Below the pieces are notes generated by a model that saw only the letters and a list, made by a program, of their open reading frames with translations, was not told where the DNA came from and made no database searches. A stretch of DNA of 33,612 nucleotides from Segatella salivae DSM 15606 (lineage in GTDB: Bacteria; Bacteroidota; Bacteroidia; Bacteroidales; Bacteroidaceae): the NCBI RefSeq assembly GCF_000185845.1, contig NZ_GL629647.1:14268-47879 (forward strand). The letters run 5' to 3'. The position numbers and the translations under genes were made by a program. Every line of letters starts with the position of its first letter. Position 1 is the first letter of the stretch. Positions 22,648-30,716 of this stretch are shown here, piece by piece.

Positions 22648-23688
22648 TTAAAAATATTTGGTAATATGTGCATTTTCAAAGTTATTCATCTCGTTAATCA
22701 TGCGCACAGCAGAGTCAATAATGGGGTAGGAACATAAGGCTCCAGTGCCTTCACCAAGTCTTAAACCTAAAGATAATAAAGGCTTAGCATTCATGAGTTT
22801 AAGCATTTTGCGGTGTCCTCCCTCATCACTGCAGTGCCCATAGATGGCATAAGCCAAAACCTCGGGGTGCATTTGAGATGCTGCCAACATGCAAGCGGTC
22901 ATGATAAATCCGTCAACAAGGATGACCATGTGACGTTCGGCTGCACGCAGCATTGCCCCTATTGCCCCAACCATTTCAAAGCCTCCAAAATATGGAATGG
23001 CATCAATGGGCTGATAGCCTTGGGCAAAGAATCGGTCGATGGCAGTCTGAAGTACAGCTAATTTGTGTTGCATCTCGGTATGGTTTAGGCCAGAACCGGC
23101 TCCAATACATTCGTTTAAAGGAAGGTTTTCAAAGATACTCATCCATATACTTGACGGACTTGTATTGGCAATTCCCATTTCACCTATACTAATAATGTTA
23201 CATCCTTCGGCAAAACAATCATCTACTAATGTTGCACCTATATGCAACGCACGCTGGAATTGCTCATCATCCATGGCAGGATTATGAAGGAAATTCGCCG
23301 TTCCATGCGCGATTTTGTGATTGATAATGGCTGGATAGGTCGTTAAATCATGGTCTACTCCCATGTCGATGAGTCGCAGTTTAAATCCATGTTGACGGCA
23401 AAACAGGTTGACACCTCCACCTCCTTGTGTGAAGTTTATCATCTGTTGCCATGTCACATCTCTTGGAGATACCGACACGTTTTCACGCTCAATACCATGG
23501 TCTCCACCAAAAAGTAGGTGGCAAGGATGATGCAAAGAGGGAGACAATGTCTGTTGAATAAGTCCTATTTGCGAGGCTATTTCTTCCAATCTTCCCAGTG
23601 AACCTTTGGGCTTATTTAGATTGTTTATCTTCTCAATCAGCGACTTTTCTATGGATAGATTGGGTGCTTTTATATTAAAATTGGTCAT
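22648..23688 (-). CDS. cobT: Nicotinate-nucleotide-dimethylbenzimidazole phosphoribosyltransferase
   Basis: 346 aa. Transfers ribose phosphate from nicotinate mononucleotide to the lower-ligand base, giving the alpha-ribazole phosphate used by CobS. Family features: LNKPKGSLGRLEE near residue 26, the GGDHG segment, EMGIANTSPS, and the catalytic glutamate E313 in RLGEGTGA (Salmonella E317). Length matches the family. Second gene of cobU-cobT-cobS-cobC; it begins 1 base after the cobU stop. Confidence 0.96.
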   Translation of the reverse strand: MTNFNIKAPNLSIEKSLIEKINNLNKPKGSLGRLEEIASQIGLIQQTLSPSLHHPCHLLFGGDHGIERENVSVSPRDVTWQQMINFTQGGGGVNLFCRQHGFKLRLIDMGVDHDLTTYPAIINHKIAHGTANFLHNPAMDDEQFQRALHIGATLVDDCFAEGCNIISIGEMGIANTSPSSIWMSIFENLPLNECIGAGSGLNHTEMQHKLAVLQTAIDRFFAQGYQPIDAIPYFGGFEMVGAIGAMLRAAERHMVILVDGFIMTACMLAASQMHPEVLAYAIYGHCSDEGGHRKMLKLMNAKPLLSLGLRLGEGTGALCSYPIIDSAVRMINEMNNFENAHITKYF

Positions 23689-23689
23689 G

Positions 23690-24217
23690 TTATTTGATTT
23701 TAACTGGTATTCCTGACACCATCAGAACAACCTCATCAGCTTTTGATGCTACATATTGATTCATCCAACCCTCCATGTCTGTGAAGCGTCTTTGAACCAC
23801 ATTATCACTCACTCCGCCACTACCAATTTCGTTAGTCACAAAGATAAATGTTGCATCTTGGGCCGTAAATTGATCAAATTCCTTTTTAATTGCATCGAGT
23901 GCTTCATCAATCACTGGCTCTTTTGTATTATTTTGGTTTGCATCGAAAAAGAAATTAGTGCACCAAAGCGTAATGCAGTCGACCACACATACCTTATTAT
24001 ATATAGTATGGTGCGACAGATATTTCTCTTCTTCGATATTAGTCCAATTGTCTCCTCTACGTGCTTGATGTCTTTTTACACGCTCTTTGAACTCTTCATC
24101 CCAAATACGTGCCGTGGCAAAATATATTGGTTGGTCGGTCAATGATAAGGCTAAACGTTCTGCATACATACTTTTCCCAGAACGTTGTCCTCCTGTTATC
24201 AGTATAATCTTTTTCAT
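23690..24217 (-). CDS. cobU: Adenosylcobinamide kinase / adenosylcobinamide-phosphate guanylyltransferase
   Basis: 175 aa bifunctional enzyme that phosphorylates adenosylcobinamide and transfers GMP to it. The P-loop GGQRSGKS is at 9-16. The segment RVKRHQARRG carries the histidine expected to form the GMP adduct. NEIGSGGVSD matches the conserved C-terminal loop. First gene of the minus-strand cob operon. The 228-base gap to the divergent ompA gene holds no recognisable cobalamin riboswitch and no perfect minus-strand TAnnTTTG box; the best match (TATCTTCG, 24229-24222) would leave almost no leader. Confidence 0.95.
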   Translation of the reverse strand: MKKIILITGGQRSGKSMYAERLALSLTDQPIYFATARIWDEEFKERVKRHQARRGDNWTNIEEEKYLSHHTIYNKVCVVDCITLWCTNFFFDANQNNTKEPVIDEALDAIKKEFDQFTAQDATFIFVTNEIGSGGVSDNVVQRRFTDMEGWMNQYVASKADEVVLMVSGIPVKIK

Positions 24218-24353
24218 ATTGCGAAGATAATAAAAACTCGTTTAATAATAAGATCTTAGAGGTAAAAAACAAGTATAAAACGAAAGATAATTTGATTAAA
24301 TAATTGATATTTCTCATTTTTTATGTTGTTGAGCATAAATTCCTTAGTAAAAA

Positions 24354-24385
24354 TTTGGCAGTTCGAATATTTTTTAATTACTTTG
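24354..24385 (+). promoter_or_regulatory. Promoter of the OmpA-family gene
   Basis: TTTG (24354-24357), 20 bases, TTACTTTG (24378-24385, one mismatch to TAnnTTTG). An A/T-rich leader of about 55 bases leads to the ATG at 24446, as often seen for strongly expressed Bacteroidota genes. Confidence 0.65.
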
Positions 24386-24445
24386 CACTCGTAAACAAGA
24401 AAAAAGATTATAAACAATAATTATTAATTAATTTTTTAGAGAGAC

Positions 24446-25513
24446 ATGAAAAAGTTAGTTTTATTAGCTGCTGCTGCCTTAATGACAGTATCAGCATCTG
24501 CACAAACTGTACAGGAAAGTAAGACTTTTGACAACATTTATGTTGGTGTTAATGGCGGTGTTGCAACAAAAACAACCGGTCATGCATGGTTAAAGGGTCT
24601 TGATCCAAATGCAGGTCTTCGCATTGGTCGTTGGTTTACTCCAGTTGTTGGTTTGGCAGTAGAGAGCAATGCTTATTTCTCAAATAAGCCTTATGCTTCA
24701 ACAGGTACTATCGTTCGCTTCTTGAACACAAGCTTGTTGGGTACTTTGAACTTCAGTAACTGGTTTGGTGGTTACACAGGTGAGCCTCGCTCATTCGAAG
24801 TAATCGCTGTAGCTGGTCTTGGTTGGGGCCACTTGTTTGGCAACACTGCAGAGTACAAGAGTTTCAAACAGGTTAACAACTTGACTTCAAAGTTAGGTCT
24901 TGACTTCGCTTTCAACTTCGGTTCACAGAAGCAGTGGCAGTTCTATGTTGAGCCATCTATTGCTTATGGTTTGAACGATAAGAGCGGTACTCCTTACAAT
25001 ATGGGTAATAGCGGTATCCAGTACAACATCAACCACAGCTTCGTTCAGTTGAATGGTGGTTTGATTTACAAGTTCGCTAACTCAAATGGTACACACAACT
25101 TCAAGATTGTTACTCCTCGTGATCAGAGCGAAATCGATGCACTTAACTCACAGATCAGCGACCTTCGTAACGAACTTGCTAAGAAACCAAAAGAGGTTAT
25201 CAAGGAAGTTGTTAAGGAAGTTCCAGGTGCAAGCGTAGTTAACCCATTGTTCGTAACATTCGCACAGGGTAAGTCTAACTTGACAAGCGAAGCTAAGTCT
25301 GTTCTTGATAACATCGCTAAGGGTAGCACTGTACAGATTGTTGGTACATCTTCTCCTGAAGGTTCAAGCTCACTTAACAAGAAACTTTCTCAGGATCGTG
25401 CAAACGTTGTTGCTAACTACCTGAAGAATAAGGGTGTAAATGTTGAGCAAGCTAATGGTAAGGGCGTTCAAGGTACAACATCTAACCGCCTTGCTGTAAT
25501 CTACGTAAAGTAA
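24446..25513 (+). CDS. OmpA family outer-membrane protein
   Basis: 355 aa. Signal peptide 1-20 (ASAQ, with cleavage around 19-20). Residues about 30-215 form a membrane beta-barrel (YVGVNGGVATKT, LRIGRWFTPVVGLAVESN, FEVIAVAGLGWGHLFG, FVQLNGGLIYKF). A short coiled coil follows (225-245), then a Lys/Val/Glu linker (247-260) and an OmpA-like peptidoglycan-binding domain (about 262-355) with LSQDRANVVANYL (314-326). The conserved Arg is kept (R318), but the Asp of the GxTD motif is replaced by serine (VGTSSPEG). Codon use is strongly biased (GTT, GCT, CGT, AAG), as for an abundant structural protein. Monocistronic, with its own promoter and terminator. Confidence 0.94.
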   Translation: MKKLVLLAAAALMTVSASAQTVQESKTFDNIYVGVNGGVATKTTGHAWLKGLDPNAGLRIGRWFTPVVGLAVESNAYFSNKPYASTGTIVRFLNTSLLGTLNFSNWFGGYTGEPRSFEVIAVAGLGWGHLFGNTAEYKSFKQVNNLTSKLGLDFAFNFGSQKQWQFYVEPSIAYGLNDKSGTPYNMGNSGIQYNINHSFVQLNGGLIYKFANSNGTHNFKIVTPRDQSEIDALNSQISDLRNELAKKPKEVIKEVVKEVPGASVVNPLFVTFAQGKSNLTSEAKSVLDNIAKGSTVQIVGTSSPEGSSSLNKKLSQDRANVVANYLKNKGVNVEQANGKGVQGTTSNRLAVIYVK

Positions 25514-25540
25514 TAAAGTAGACTCAATTTACAAGATATT

Positions 25541-25576
25541 CCCCGACGGAGTAATCCGTTGGGGATTTCTTTTTTA
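25541..25576 (+). terminator. Intrinsic terminator of the OmpA-family gene
   Basis: CCCCGACGGA (25541-25550) pairs with TCCGTTGGGG (25555-25564), loop GTAA, one G-U pair, followed by ATTTCTTTTTT. Confidence 0.93.
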
Positions 25577-25679
25577 AATACTTCGTCTCTTATAAAGTGT
25601 GTTTCTTGGGTATTGTTTCTGATTAAGCAATCAATGAAATAGATGAAAAGAAATATAAACATCACTATAAGTCAATCTT

Positions 25680-25875
25680 CCTTCTCATGATATTATGATA
25701 TAGAAGGTGCAAAATAGTGTTACGTTACCTCTTCGGTAGCGAAAACAATGAAATTAGAAGGCAAACCAAAATAAGCTATTTTGCAAGTTAAAATGGCTGA
25801 GATTAAGAGGTGTTTTAATGTTGTTTACGCGATAAAATGAATGGATCTGTTTTTCAGGATAGGTTCGTTTTATCG
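25680..25875. repeat. Intergenic block of nested inverted repeats
   Basis: The gap 25577-25934 has no gene. It contains CCTTCT/AGAAGG (25680-25685, 25702-25707). A perfect 10-bp pair TGCAAAATAG/CTATTTTGCA (25708-25717, 25776-25785) encloses a 7-bp hairpin CGTTACC/GGTAGCG (25723-25741). A 12-bp pair CGATAAAATGAA/TTCGTTTTATCG (25830-25841, 25864-25875) has one G-U and an inner ATCTG/CAGGAT stem. This could be a dispersed palindromic element, an RNA, or a terminator-like end for the minus-strand operon, although T runs are lacking. Confidence 0.5.
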
Positions 25876-25934
25876 ATTACTATATTTATGTTGAGAGATA
25901 ATGCAAAATGATATTGAGCTTAAAGAAAGTCCTT

Positions 25935-26240
25935 TCATTGCGCATCTTGACCAAAAATGGATTGAAAGTATTCGTTAGCAGCTTCGTATGGTAGGTTTGC
26001 TTGTTCAAAGAACGCTTTCATTTTAGCAAGCGCGCCCTTTTGTTCTTCATCATTAATCGTGTATTCCTTGAGTATTTTAGACGTCTCTTCTTCAATAGAT
26101 TCTCCGAGTCCTGTGAGGGCATCGAATGCAGAAAACTGGTTAGCATGCTCCCATGAAGAAAGCCTTTTACGTCCGATTGGCTCTACATGAGGCAGTTCAA
26201 TGATGTCGTTATATTCACTTGTGTCTTCGAACATAGACAT
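25935..26240 (-). CDS. YolD-like family protein
   Basis: 101 aa. Residues 10-52 (YNDIIELPHVEPIGRKRLSS, then ANQFSAFDALTGLGESIEEE) closely follow the YolD-like pattern (DIIxLPHxxSxxRxxMS...AAQFAPFAALTGYxxxIxET). In Bacillota, YolD-like proteins are usually encoded beside Y-family DNA polymerases, and the fold is proposed to be a relative of the UmuD/polymerase accessory group. The rest is a helical, acidic tail. Here it is the last gene of a run with OPT transporter, fcl and manA, 54 bases after manA, with no polymerase in view. The match is by motif only and its function in this setting is unknown. Confidence 0.65.
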   Translation of the reverse strand: MSMFEDTSEYNDIIELPHVEPIGRKRLSSWEHANQFSAFDALTGLGESIEEETSKILKEYTINDEEQKGALAKMKAFFEQANLPYEAANEYFQSIFGQDAQ

Positions 26241-26248
26241 TTTATTTT

Positions 26249-26285
26249 AAAAAGTATAGCGTTTCGCGAAGTAATTTCACGAAAC
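26249..26285 (-). terminator. Weak terminator-like hairpin after manA
   Basis: On the minus strand, GTTTCG (26285-26280) pairs with CGAAAC (26266-26261) and a T run follows (26253-26249) after 7 bases. It may partly separate the YolD-like gene from manA. Confidence 0.35.
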
Positions 26286-26294
26286 CCTTTACTT

Positions 26295-27281
26295 TTAATC
26301 AATGTAAGTATCTAATATTTTGGTATGACCATTCACAGGAATAAGGTCATAATCTGCTATTTCTGCAGGGATCATACAGCTAAATCCTTCGTGCAATTCA
26401 ATCTCATCCCCAGTCGAATGAACGTGAATTTTGCAGTCGCCTTCAAGGCACATCACAATGACAAAGCTGTCATGTTCCATGAGATTGCGGTGGAATGGGG
26501 CAGTGGTGTCAATGATATGTACAGAGAAATATTCTGTTGAAAGCACCGTACAATCGCACTCTTTCTGGTCAGAATAGTGTGTGCGATAGTCTTTTTCTAC
26601 ATGATAATTGAGTGCTTCTGCGGCTAATTCTGTATGTAGTTCGCGTGGCTTTCCATCTATTCCAGGCCGGTTATAGTCATAGATTCGATAGGTAAGATCA
26701 CTACTTTGTTGAACTTCTGCAAGCAAAATGCCTCCGCAAATCGCATGAACGCGTCCTGCAGGAAGGTAGAAAACGTCTCCGGCATGCACTTCGTGACGAG
26801 CTAAGACGTCAGTAATTGTGCCTTCAGCAATTCGCTTTTTATATTCATTTCGGTCTATTTCTTGTTTAAAACCAACGTAGAGTGATGCGCCAGGATCAGC
26901 GTGAAGGACGTACCACATCTCGCTCTTTCCAAACTTACCATGTACTCGTTGCGCCATCTCATCATTGGGATGAACTTGTATACTCAAGTCATGTCGGGCA
27001 TCAATAAACTTTACTAAGAGTGGCATTTTACCTGCATAACGCTCTGCAACATGCTTTCCAAGTATCTCGTTTGGATAGCTATCAATGAGTGAAATGAGGT
27101 CTTTGCCTTTATAAATTCCGTTAGAAATGATGTTAACACTTGATGGAACAGCACTTACTTCCCATGATTCTCCAACAGGAGCAGTGTGCTTTGGCAGATG
27201 TTTCCAAGTTGTTAGTTTGTCTCCTCCCCATACCGTTTCATGAAGATTAGGTTCAAACAACAACGGATATAAATGTTTCAT
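26295..27281 (-). CDS. manA: Mannose-6-phosphate isomerase, class I
   Basis: 328 aa zinc enzyme interconverting fructose 6-phosphate and mannose 6-phosphate, the entry to GDP-mannose. Zinc-ligand motifs are visible: Q102 and H104 in IQVHPND, E121 in KSEMWYVL, H179 in AGRVHAI. The QQSSDLTYRIYDYNR segment (191-205) follows, as in the short Bacteroidota/Bacillota class I enzymes. It sits 15 bases after fcl, so the pair covers two steps on the way to GDP-fucose; gmd and manC/manB are not in this window. Confidence 0.94.
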   Translation of the reverse strand: MKHLYPLLFEPNLHETVWGGDKLTTWKHLPKHTAPVGESWEVSAVPSSVNIISNGIYKGKDLISLIDSYPNEILGKHVAERYAGKMPLLVKFIDARHDLSIQVHPNDEMAQRVHGKFGKSEMWYVLHADPGASLYVGFKQEIDRNEYKKRIAEGTITDVLARHEVHAGDVFYLPAGRVHAICGGILLAEVQQSSDLTYRIYDYNRPGIDGKPRELHTELAAEALNYHVEKDYRTHYSDQKECDCTVLSTEYFSVHIIDTTAPFHRNLMEHDSFVIVMCLEGDCKIHVHSTGDEIELHEGFSCMIPAEIADYDLIPVNGHTKILDTYID

Positions 27282-27296
27282 ATTTGATTGTTGATT

Positions 27297-28505
27297 TTAT
27301 TTAAGACTGTCTTGATACCAGGTATAGAGTTTCGCTACACCTTCTTCGATTTCTATTTTGTGTGTCCAGCCTAAACGATGTAACTTTTCTACGTCGATGA
27401 GTTTACGTGGGGTGCCGTTAGGTTTTGAGGCATCCCAAACGATTTCTCCAGTGAAACCAACTGTTTCTTTAACTAAGTTTGCTAATTGTTTAATCGTGAG
27501 TTCTTTTCCTGTTCCGACGTTAATATGGCAGTTTCTGATTTCACCTAACGATGGAATAGCACCGCCTCGACCTTCAGAATTATTACGATCTACAACACCA
27601 TCTGTCTTTGCATCATAGAAAACAGATGAGTATTTGTCAATGCCTATGATGTCTTTGAAGTCAACATTCAATAGCACATGTACGCTTGCATCAGCCATAT
27701 CTTCACTCCAAAGGAATTCACGGAATGGACTACCATCGCCCCATAACGTCACCTTATTATCCTCTATGCCATAGAAAGCGAGGGCTTTTAAGATGCGTTC
27801 TTGCGTGTTATTACCGTCTACATTGCCTTCACCAACAAGCTTACGCAAGGCTGGTGGAGGGTTGAGTGGACGTTTATTCATGTCGTTGTTAATAGCATTC
27901 CAGTCTCCATCATGAATGAGTTTGGCTAAGTAAATCTTACGCATCATGGCAGGCATCACATGACTATTCTCCAAATGGAAGTTGTCATTAGGACCATAAA
28001 GGTTAGTAGGCATGACAGCAATATAGTTCGTTCCGTATTGCAAATTGTAGCTTTCACACATCTTAAGTCCGGCAATTTTGGCGATTGCATATTCCTCGTT
28101 GGTATATTCCAAGGGCGAGGTGAGTAGACAATCTTCCTTCATTGGTTGCGGCGCATCCTTTGGATAGATACATGTCGAGCCTAAGAATAGTAATTTTTTC
28201 ACCCCATGTTTATACGCGTTTTCAATCACATTGCATTGCATTTTCATGTTCTGCATGATGAAATCTGCACGGTAAAGAGAGTTCGCCATAATGCCTCCAA
28301 CGAATGCAGCAGCAAGAACTACCGCATCGGGTTGTACCTCATCAAAGAATGATTTGACGGCAGATTGGTCTGTCAAGTCAAGCTCTTTATGACTCCTTCC
28401 AATAAGATTGGTATAGCCACGTGACTCTAAATTCTTCCAAATGGCAGAGCCAACAAGTCCATGATGGCCTGCAATGTAAATCTTACTATCCTTTTCTAAT
28501 GTCAT
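27297..28505 (-). CDS. fcl: GDP-L-fucose synthase
   Basis: 402 aa short-chain dehydrogenase/epimerase that turns GDP-4-keto-6-deoxymannose into GDP-L-fucose with NADPH. The Rossmann motif GHHGLVG is at 13-19. The catalytic residues are S110 in GSTCIYP, Y139 and K143 in YAIAK, C112, and H182 in NSHVMPA. The protein is longer than E. coli Fcl (321 aa). Much of the excess is in two low-complexity segments: RPLNPPPALRKLVGEGN (212-228) and about 286-322 (ending NNSEGRGGAIPSLGEIRN). The first looks like an in-frame repeat insertion. Catalytic elements are intact, so activity is expected. Operon with the OPT gene upstream (30-base gap) and manA downstream. Confidence 0.94.
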   Translation of the reverse strand: MTLEKDSKIYIAGHHGLVGSAIWKNLESRGYTNLIGRSHKELDLTDQSAVKSFFDEVQPDAVVLAAAFVGGIMANSLYRADFIMQNMKMQCNVIENAYKHGVKKLLFLGSTCIYPKDAPQPMKEDCLLTSPLEYTNEEYAIAKIAGLKMCESYNLQYGTNYIAVMPTNLYGPNDNFHLENSHVMPAMMRKIYLAKLIHDGDWNAINNDMNKRPLNPPPALRKLVGEGNVDGNNTQERILKALAFYGIEDNKVTLWGDGSPFREFLWSEDMADASVHVLLNVDFKDIIGIDKYSSVFYDAKTDGVVDRNNSEGRGGAIPSLGEIRNCHINVGTGKELTIKQLANLVKETVGFTGEIVWDASKPNGTPRKLIDVEKLHRLGWTHKIEIEEGVAKLYTWYQDSLK

Positions 28506-28535
28506 TTCTTTATTCTTTTTACCTTATTATATAGT

Positions 28536-30551
28536 CTATTTTTTGCGTGTAGCTCTGATGAAGAATGTAATCAAACAGATGTAAGCTATCAAAGAGCACA
28601 CTTGACTTGCGACACTTGTCAACCAGGTTGGTGACACAGCGAGCTTCATGTCGGACAACCAAACCTCAAAACCTGCAAACTTCAGCAGTGCACTTATCAC
28701 GCCCATTAATGCTCCACCAGCAATAAAACCGCTTGCAATCAGCGTACCACGCTCACCGCGTTGCTTGTTCACTTCTTCATCTTTACTGCGAGAAGTAACC
28801 CACCAGTTGATGGCACCTCCCACAACCAATGGTACGTTTAGCTCTAAAGGAATGAACATTCCCAATGCAAAAGCGAGCGCAGGAACCTTACATAATGTCA
28901 GAATTATGGCCAAAGCAGCTCCTATACCATATAGAATCCATGGCGCACCTACACCGTTCATAAGAGGATCTATGACTGCAGCCATCGCGTTAGCTTGTGG
29001 TGCTGCCAGACTACCGCTTGCGAAACCATAAGTCTCATTGAGTAATATCATCACGCCACCAACTGTTGCTGCGCTGACCAAAGTGCCCAAAAACTTCCAA
29101 CTCTCCTGTTTCTTTGGCGTCGTTCCAAGCCAATATCCTATCTTCAAGTCAGTGATAAAGCTACCCGACATGCTTAAAGCGGTGCAGACAACTCCTCCCA
29201 TAATGAGGGCAGCCAGCATACCGGCAGAACCTTTTAAGCCTACAGCAACCATCACAACACTGGCAAATATCAACGTCATTAGCGTCATTCCTGATACAGG
29301 ATTGCTACCAACGATGGCGATAGCATTAGCTGCAACGGTCGTAAAAAGAAAGGCAATAACGGTCACAAGCAGTATACCTACCACAGCAAATAAGATGTTT
29401 CCTTGCATCACTCCAGTCCAAAAGAAGATAAAAGTGAGTAATAATACCACAATACTTCCTATGGCAATAATCTTAAAACTGATATCTCTTTGAGTGCGTT
29501 GTACGTCATCTATGTTCCCACCTTTACCTTTTAGTTCACGCGCTTCCAGTCCAACAGCATCACGGATGATACCCCAACTACGGATAATTCCGATGATACC
29601 AGCCATAGCTATGCCTCCAATGCCGATGCTACGTGCATACGATCTGAAGATTGTTTCTGGGTCCATAGCGCCTACAGTGAGTGTAATGGAGGGGTCCCAC
29701 TGGTTTAATACTTGGTCATGGAATAGTAACGACATGCCGGGAACTATCAACCACCACACTGCAATGCTACCAAAACAGATGTATAGTGCATATTTCAAGC
29801 CCACAATATAGCCCAAACCAAGGACGGCAGCGCCTGTATTGACTTTGAAAACAAGCTTTGCCTTGTCGGCCAATTCTGTTCCCCAACCTACCACACGGCT
29901 TGTAAAGTTCTCATTCCACCAGCCAAGTGAGGCCACAATAAAATCGTAAAGTCCACCTACAAGACCTGATAATAACAGTGGTTTTGCCTGATCTCCACCT
30001 TTCGCTCCACTCATTAATACTTGAGTTGTGGCTGTAGCCTCGGGGAAAGGATACTTGCCATGCATGTCGCTTACAAAGTATTTGCGGAAAGGAATAAGGA
30101 ATAATATACCGAGAACACCACCTAATGCCGAGGCCATGAATATCTTAAAGAATGATGTTGTCATTTCAGGATACTTGGCTTGCAATATATATATGGCAGG
30201 CAAAGTAAAGATAGCACCAGCTACAACAGCACCCGAGCAGGCGCCGATACTTTGAATAATAACGTTCTCTCCAAGCGCATTGCGACGCTTAGCGGCTGTA
30301 GATGCGCCGACAGCAATAATGGCTATGGGGATAGCGGCCTCGAAAACCTGACCTACTTTGAGTCCAAGATAGGCGGCAGCTGCTGAAAAAAGCACTGCCA
30401 TGAGAATGCCCCAAATGACTGACCAGCTATTCACTTCGGGATAAACCTTGTTAGAGCTCATCACAGGTTCATACTTTTCGCCTTCTTTTAGTTCGCGAAA
30501 TGCGTTCTCGGGCAGCTGTACTGCCTCCATGTCTTTCGTTTCTTTTTCCAT
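28536..30551 (-). CDS. OPT family oligopeptide (or metal-chelate) transporter
   Basis: 671 aa integral inner-membrane protein of the OPT superfamily with about 14-16 hydrophobic segments. Recognisable features are the N-terminal WSVIWGILMAVLFSAAAAYL followed by GLKVGQVFEAAIPIAI. The loop YPFPEATATTQVLMSG follows, then GNILFAVVGILL, GSNPVSGMTLMTL and DLKIGYWLGTTPKKQE. Bacteroidota members are annotated as putative oligopeptide transporters, but substrate cannot be told from the sequence. It heads a minus-strand run with fcl, manA and the YolD-like gene and has a consensus promoter immediately upstream. Met8 is an alternative start. Confidence 0.92.
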   Translation of the reverse strand: MEKETKDMEAVQLPENAFRELKEGEKYEPVMSSNKVYPEVNSWSVIWGILMAVLFSAAAAYLGLKVGQVFEAAIPIAIIAVGASTAAKRRNALGENVIIQSIGACSGAVVAGAIFTLPAIYILQAKYPEMTTSFFKIFMASALGGVLGILFLIPFRKYFVSDMHGKYPFPEATATTQVLMSGAKGGDQAKPLLLSGLVGGLYDFIVASLGWWNENFTSRVVGWGTELADKAKLVFKVNTGAAVLGLGYIVGLKYALYICFGSIAVWWLIVPGMSLLFHDQVLNQWDPSITLTVGAMDPETIFRSYARSIGIGGIAMAGIIGIIRSWGIIRDAVGLEARELKGKGGNIDDVQRTQRDISFKIIAIGSIVVLLLTFIFFWTGVMQGNILFAVVGILLVTVIAFLFTTVAANAIAIVGSNPVSGMTLMTLIFASVVMVAVGLKGSAGMLAALIMGGVVCTALSMSGSFITDLKIGYWLGTTPKKQESWKFLGTLVSAATVGGVMILLNETYGFASGSLAAPQANAMAAVIDPLMNGVGAPWILYGIGAALAIILTLCKVPALAFALGMFIPLELNVPLVVGGAINWWVTSRSKDEEVNKQRGERGTLIASGFIAGGALMGVISALLKFAGFEVWLSDMKLAVSPTWLTSVASQVCSLIAYICLITFFIRATRKK

Positions 30552-30568
30552 AATTCCGTATTATCTTA

Positions 30569-30599
30569 CAAAGATAAAACAAATGAATATAAAATCAAA
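30569..30599 (-). promoter_or_regulatory. Promoter of the OPT-fcl-manA run
   Basis: Minus strand: TTTG (30599-30596), 19 bases, TATCTTTG (30576-30569). The start codon at 30551 is only about 14 bases from the predicted start site. Confidence 0.72.
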
Positions 30600-30670
30600 A
30601 TTATTGGTTCTATTTAGTCAATATAATTTGATTTTGGATTCTCTAAAGCTTATACTTCTGTCAAAAAGAA

Positions 30671-30706
30671 ATAAAAAACCGGGAGACTACAAGGGTCTTC
30701 CGGTTT
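30671..30706 (-). terminator. Intrinsic terminator of trmD
   Basis: On the minus strand, a 12-bp stem (30706-30695 with 30687-30676; AAACCGGAAGAC against GTCTCCCGGTTT, one G-U), seven-base loop, then TTTTTTATTTCTTTTT. It begins 11 bases after the trmD stop. Confidence 0.92.
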
Positions 30707-30716
30707 AGTTTCTTAT

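Noticed and set aside
24218..24445. Cobalamin riboswitch upstream of cobU
   Set aside because: No B12 box or characteristic stems were seen; a model-based scan would be decisive.
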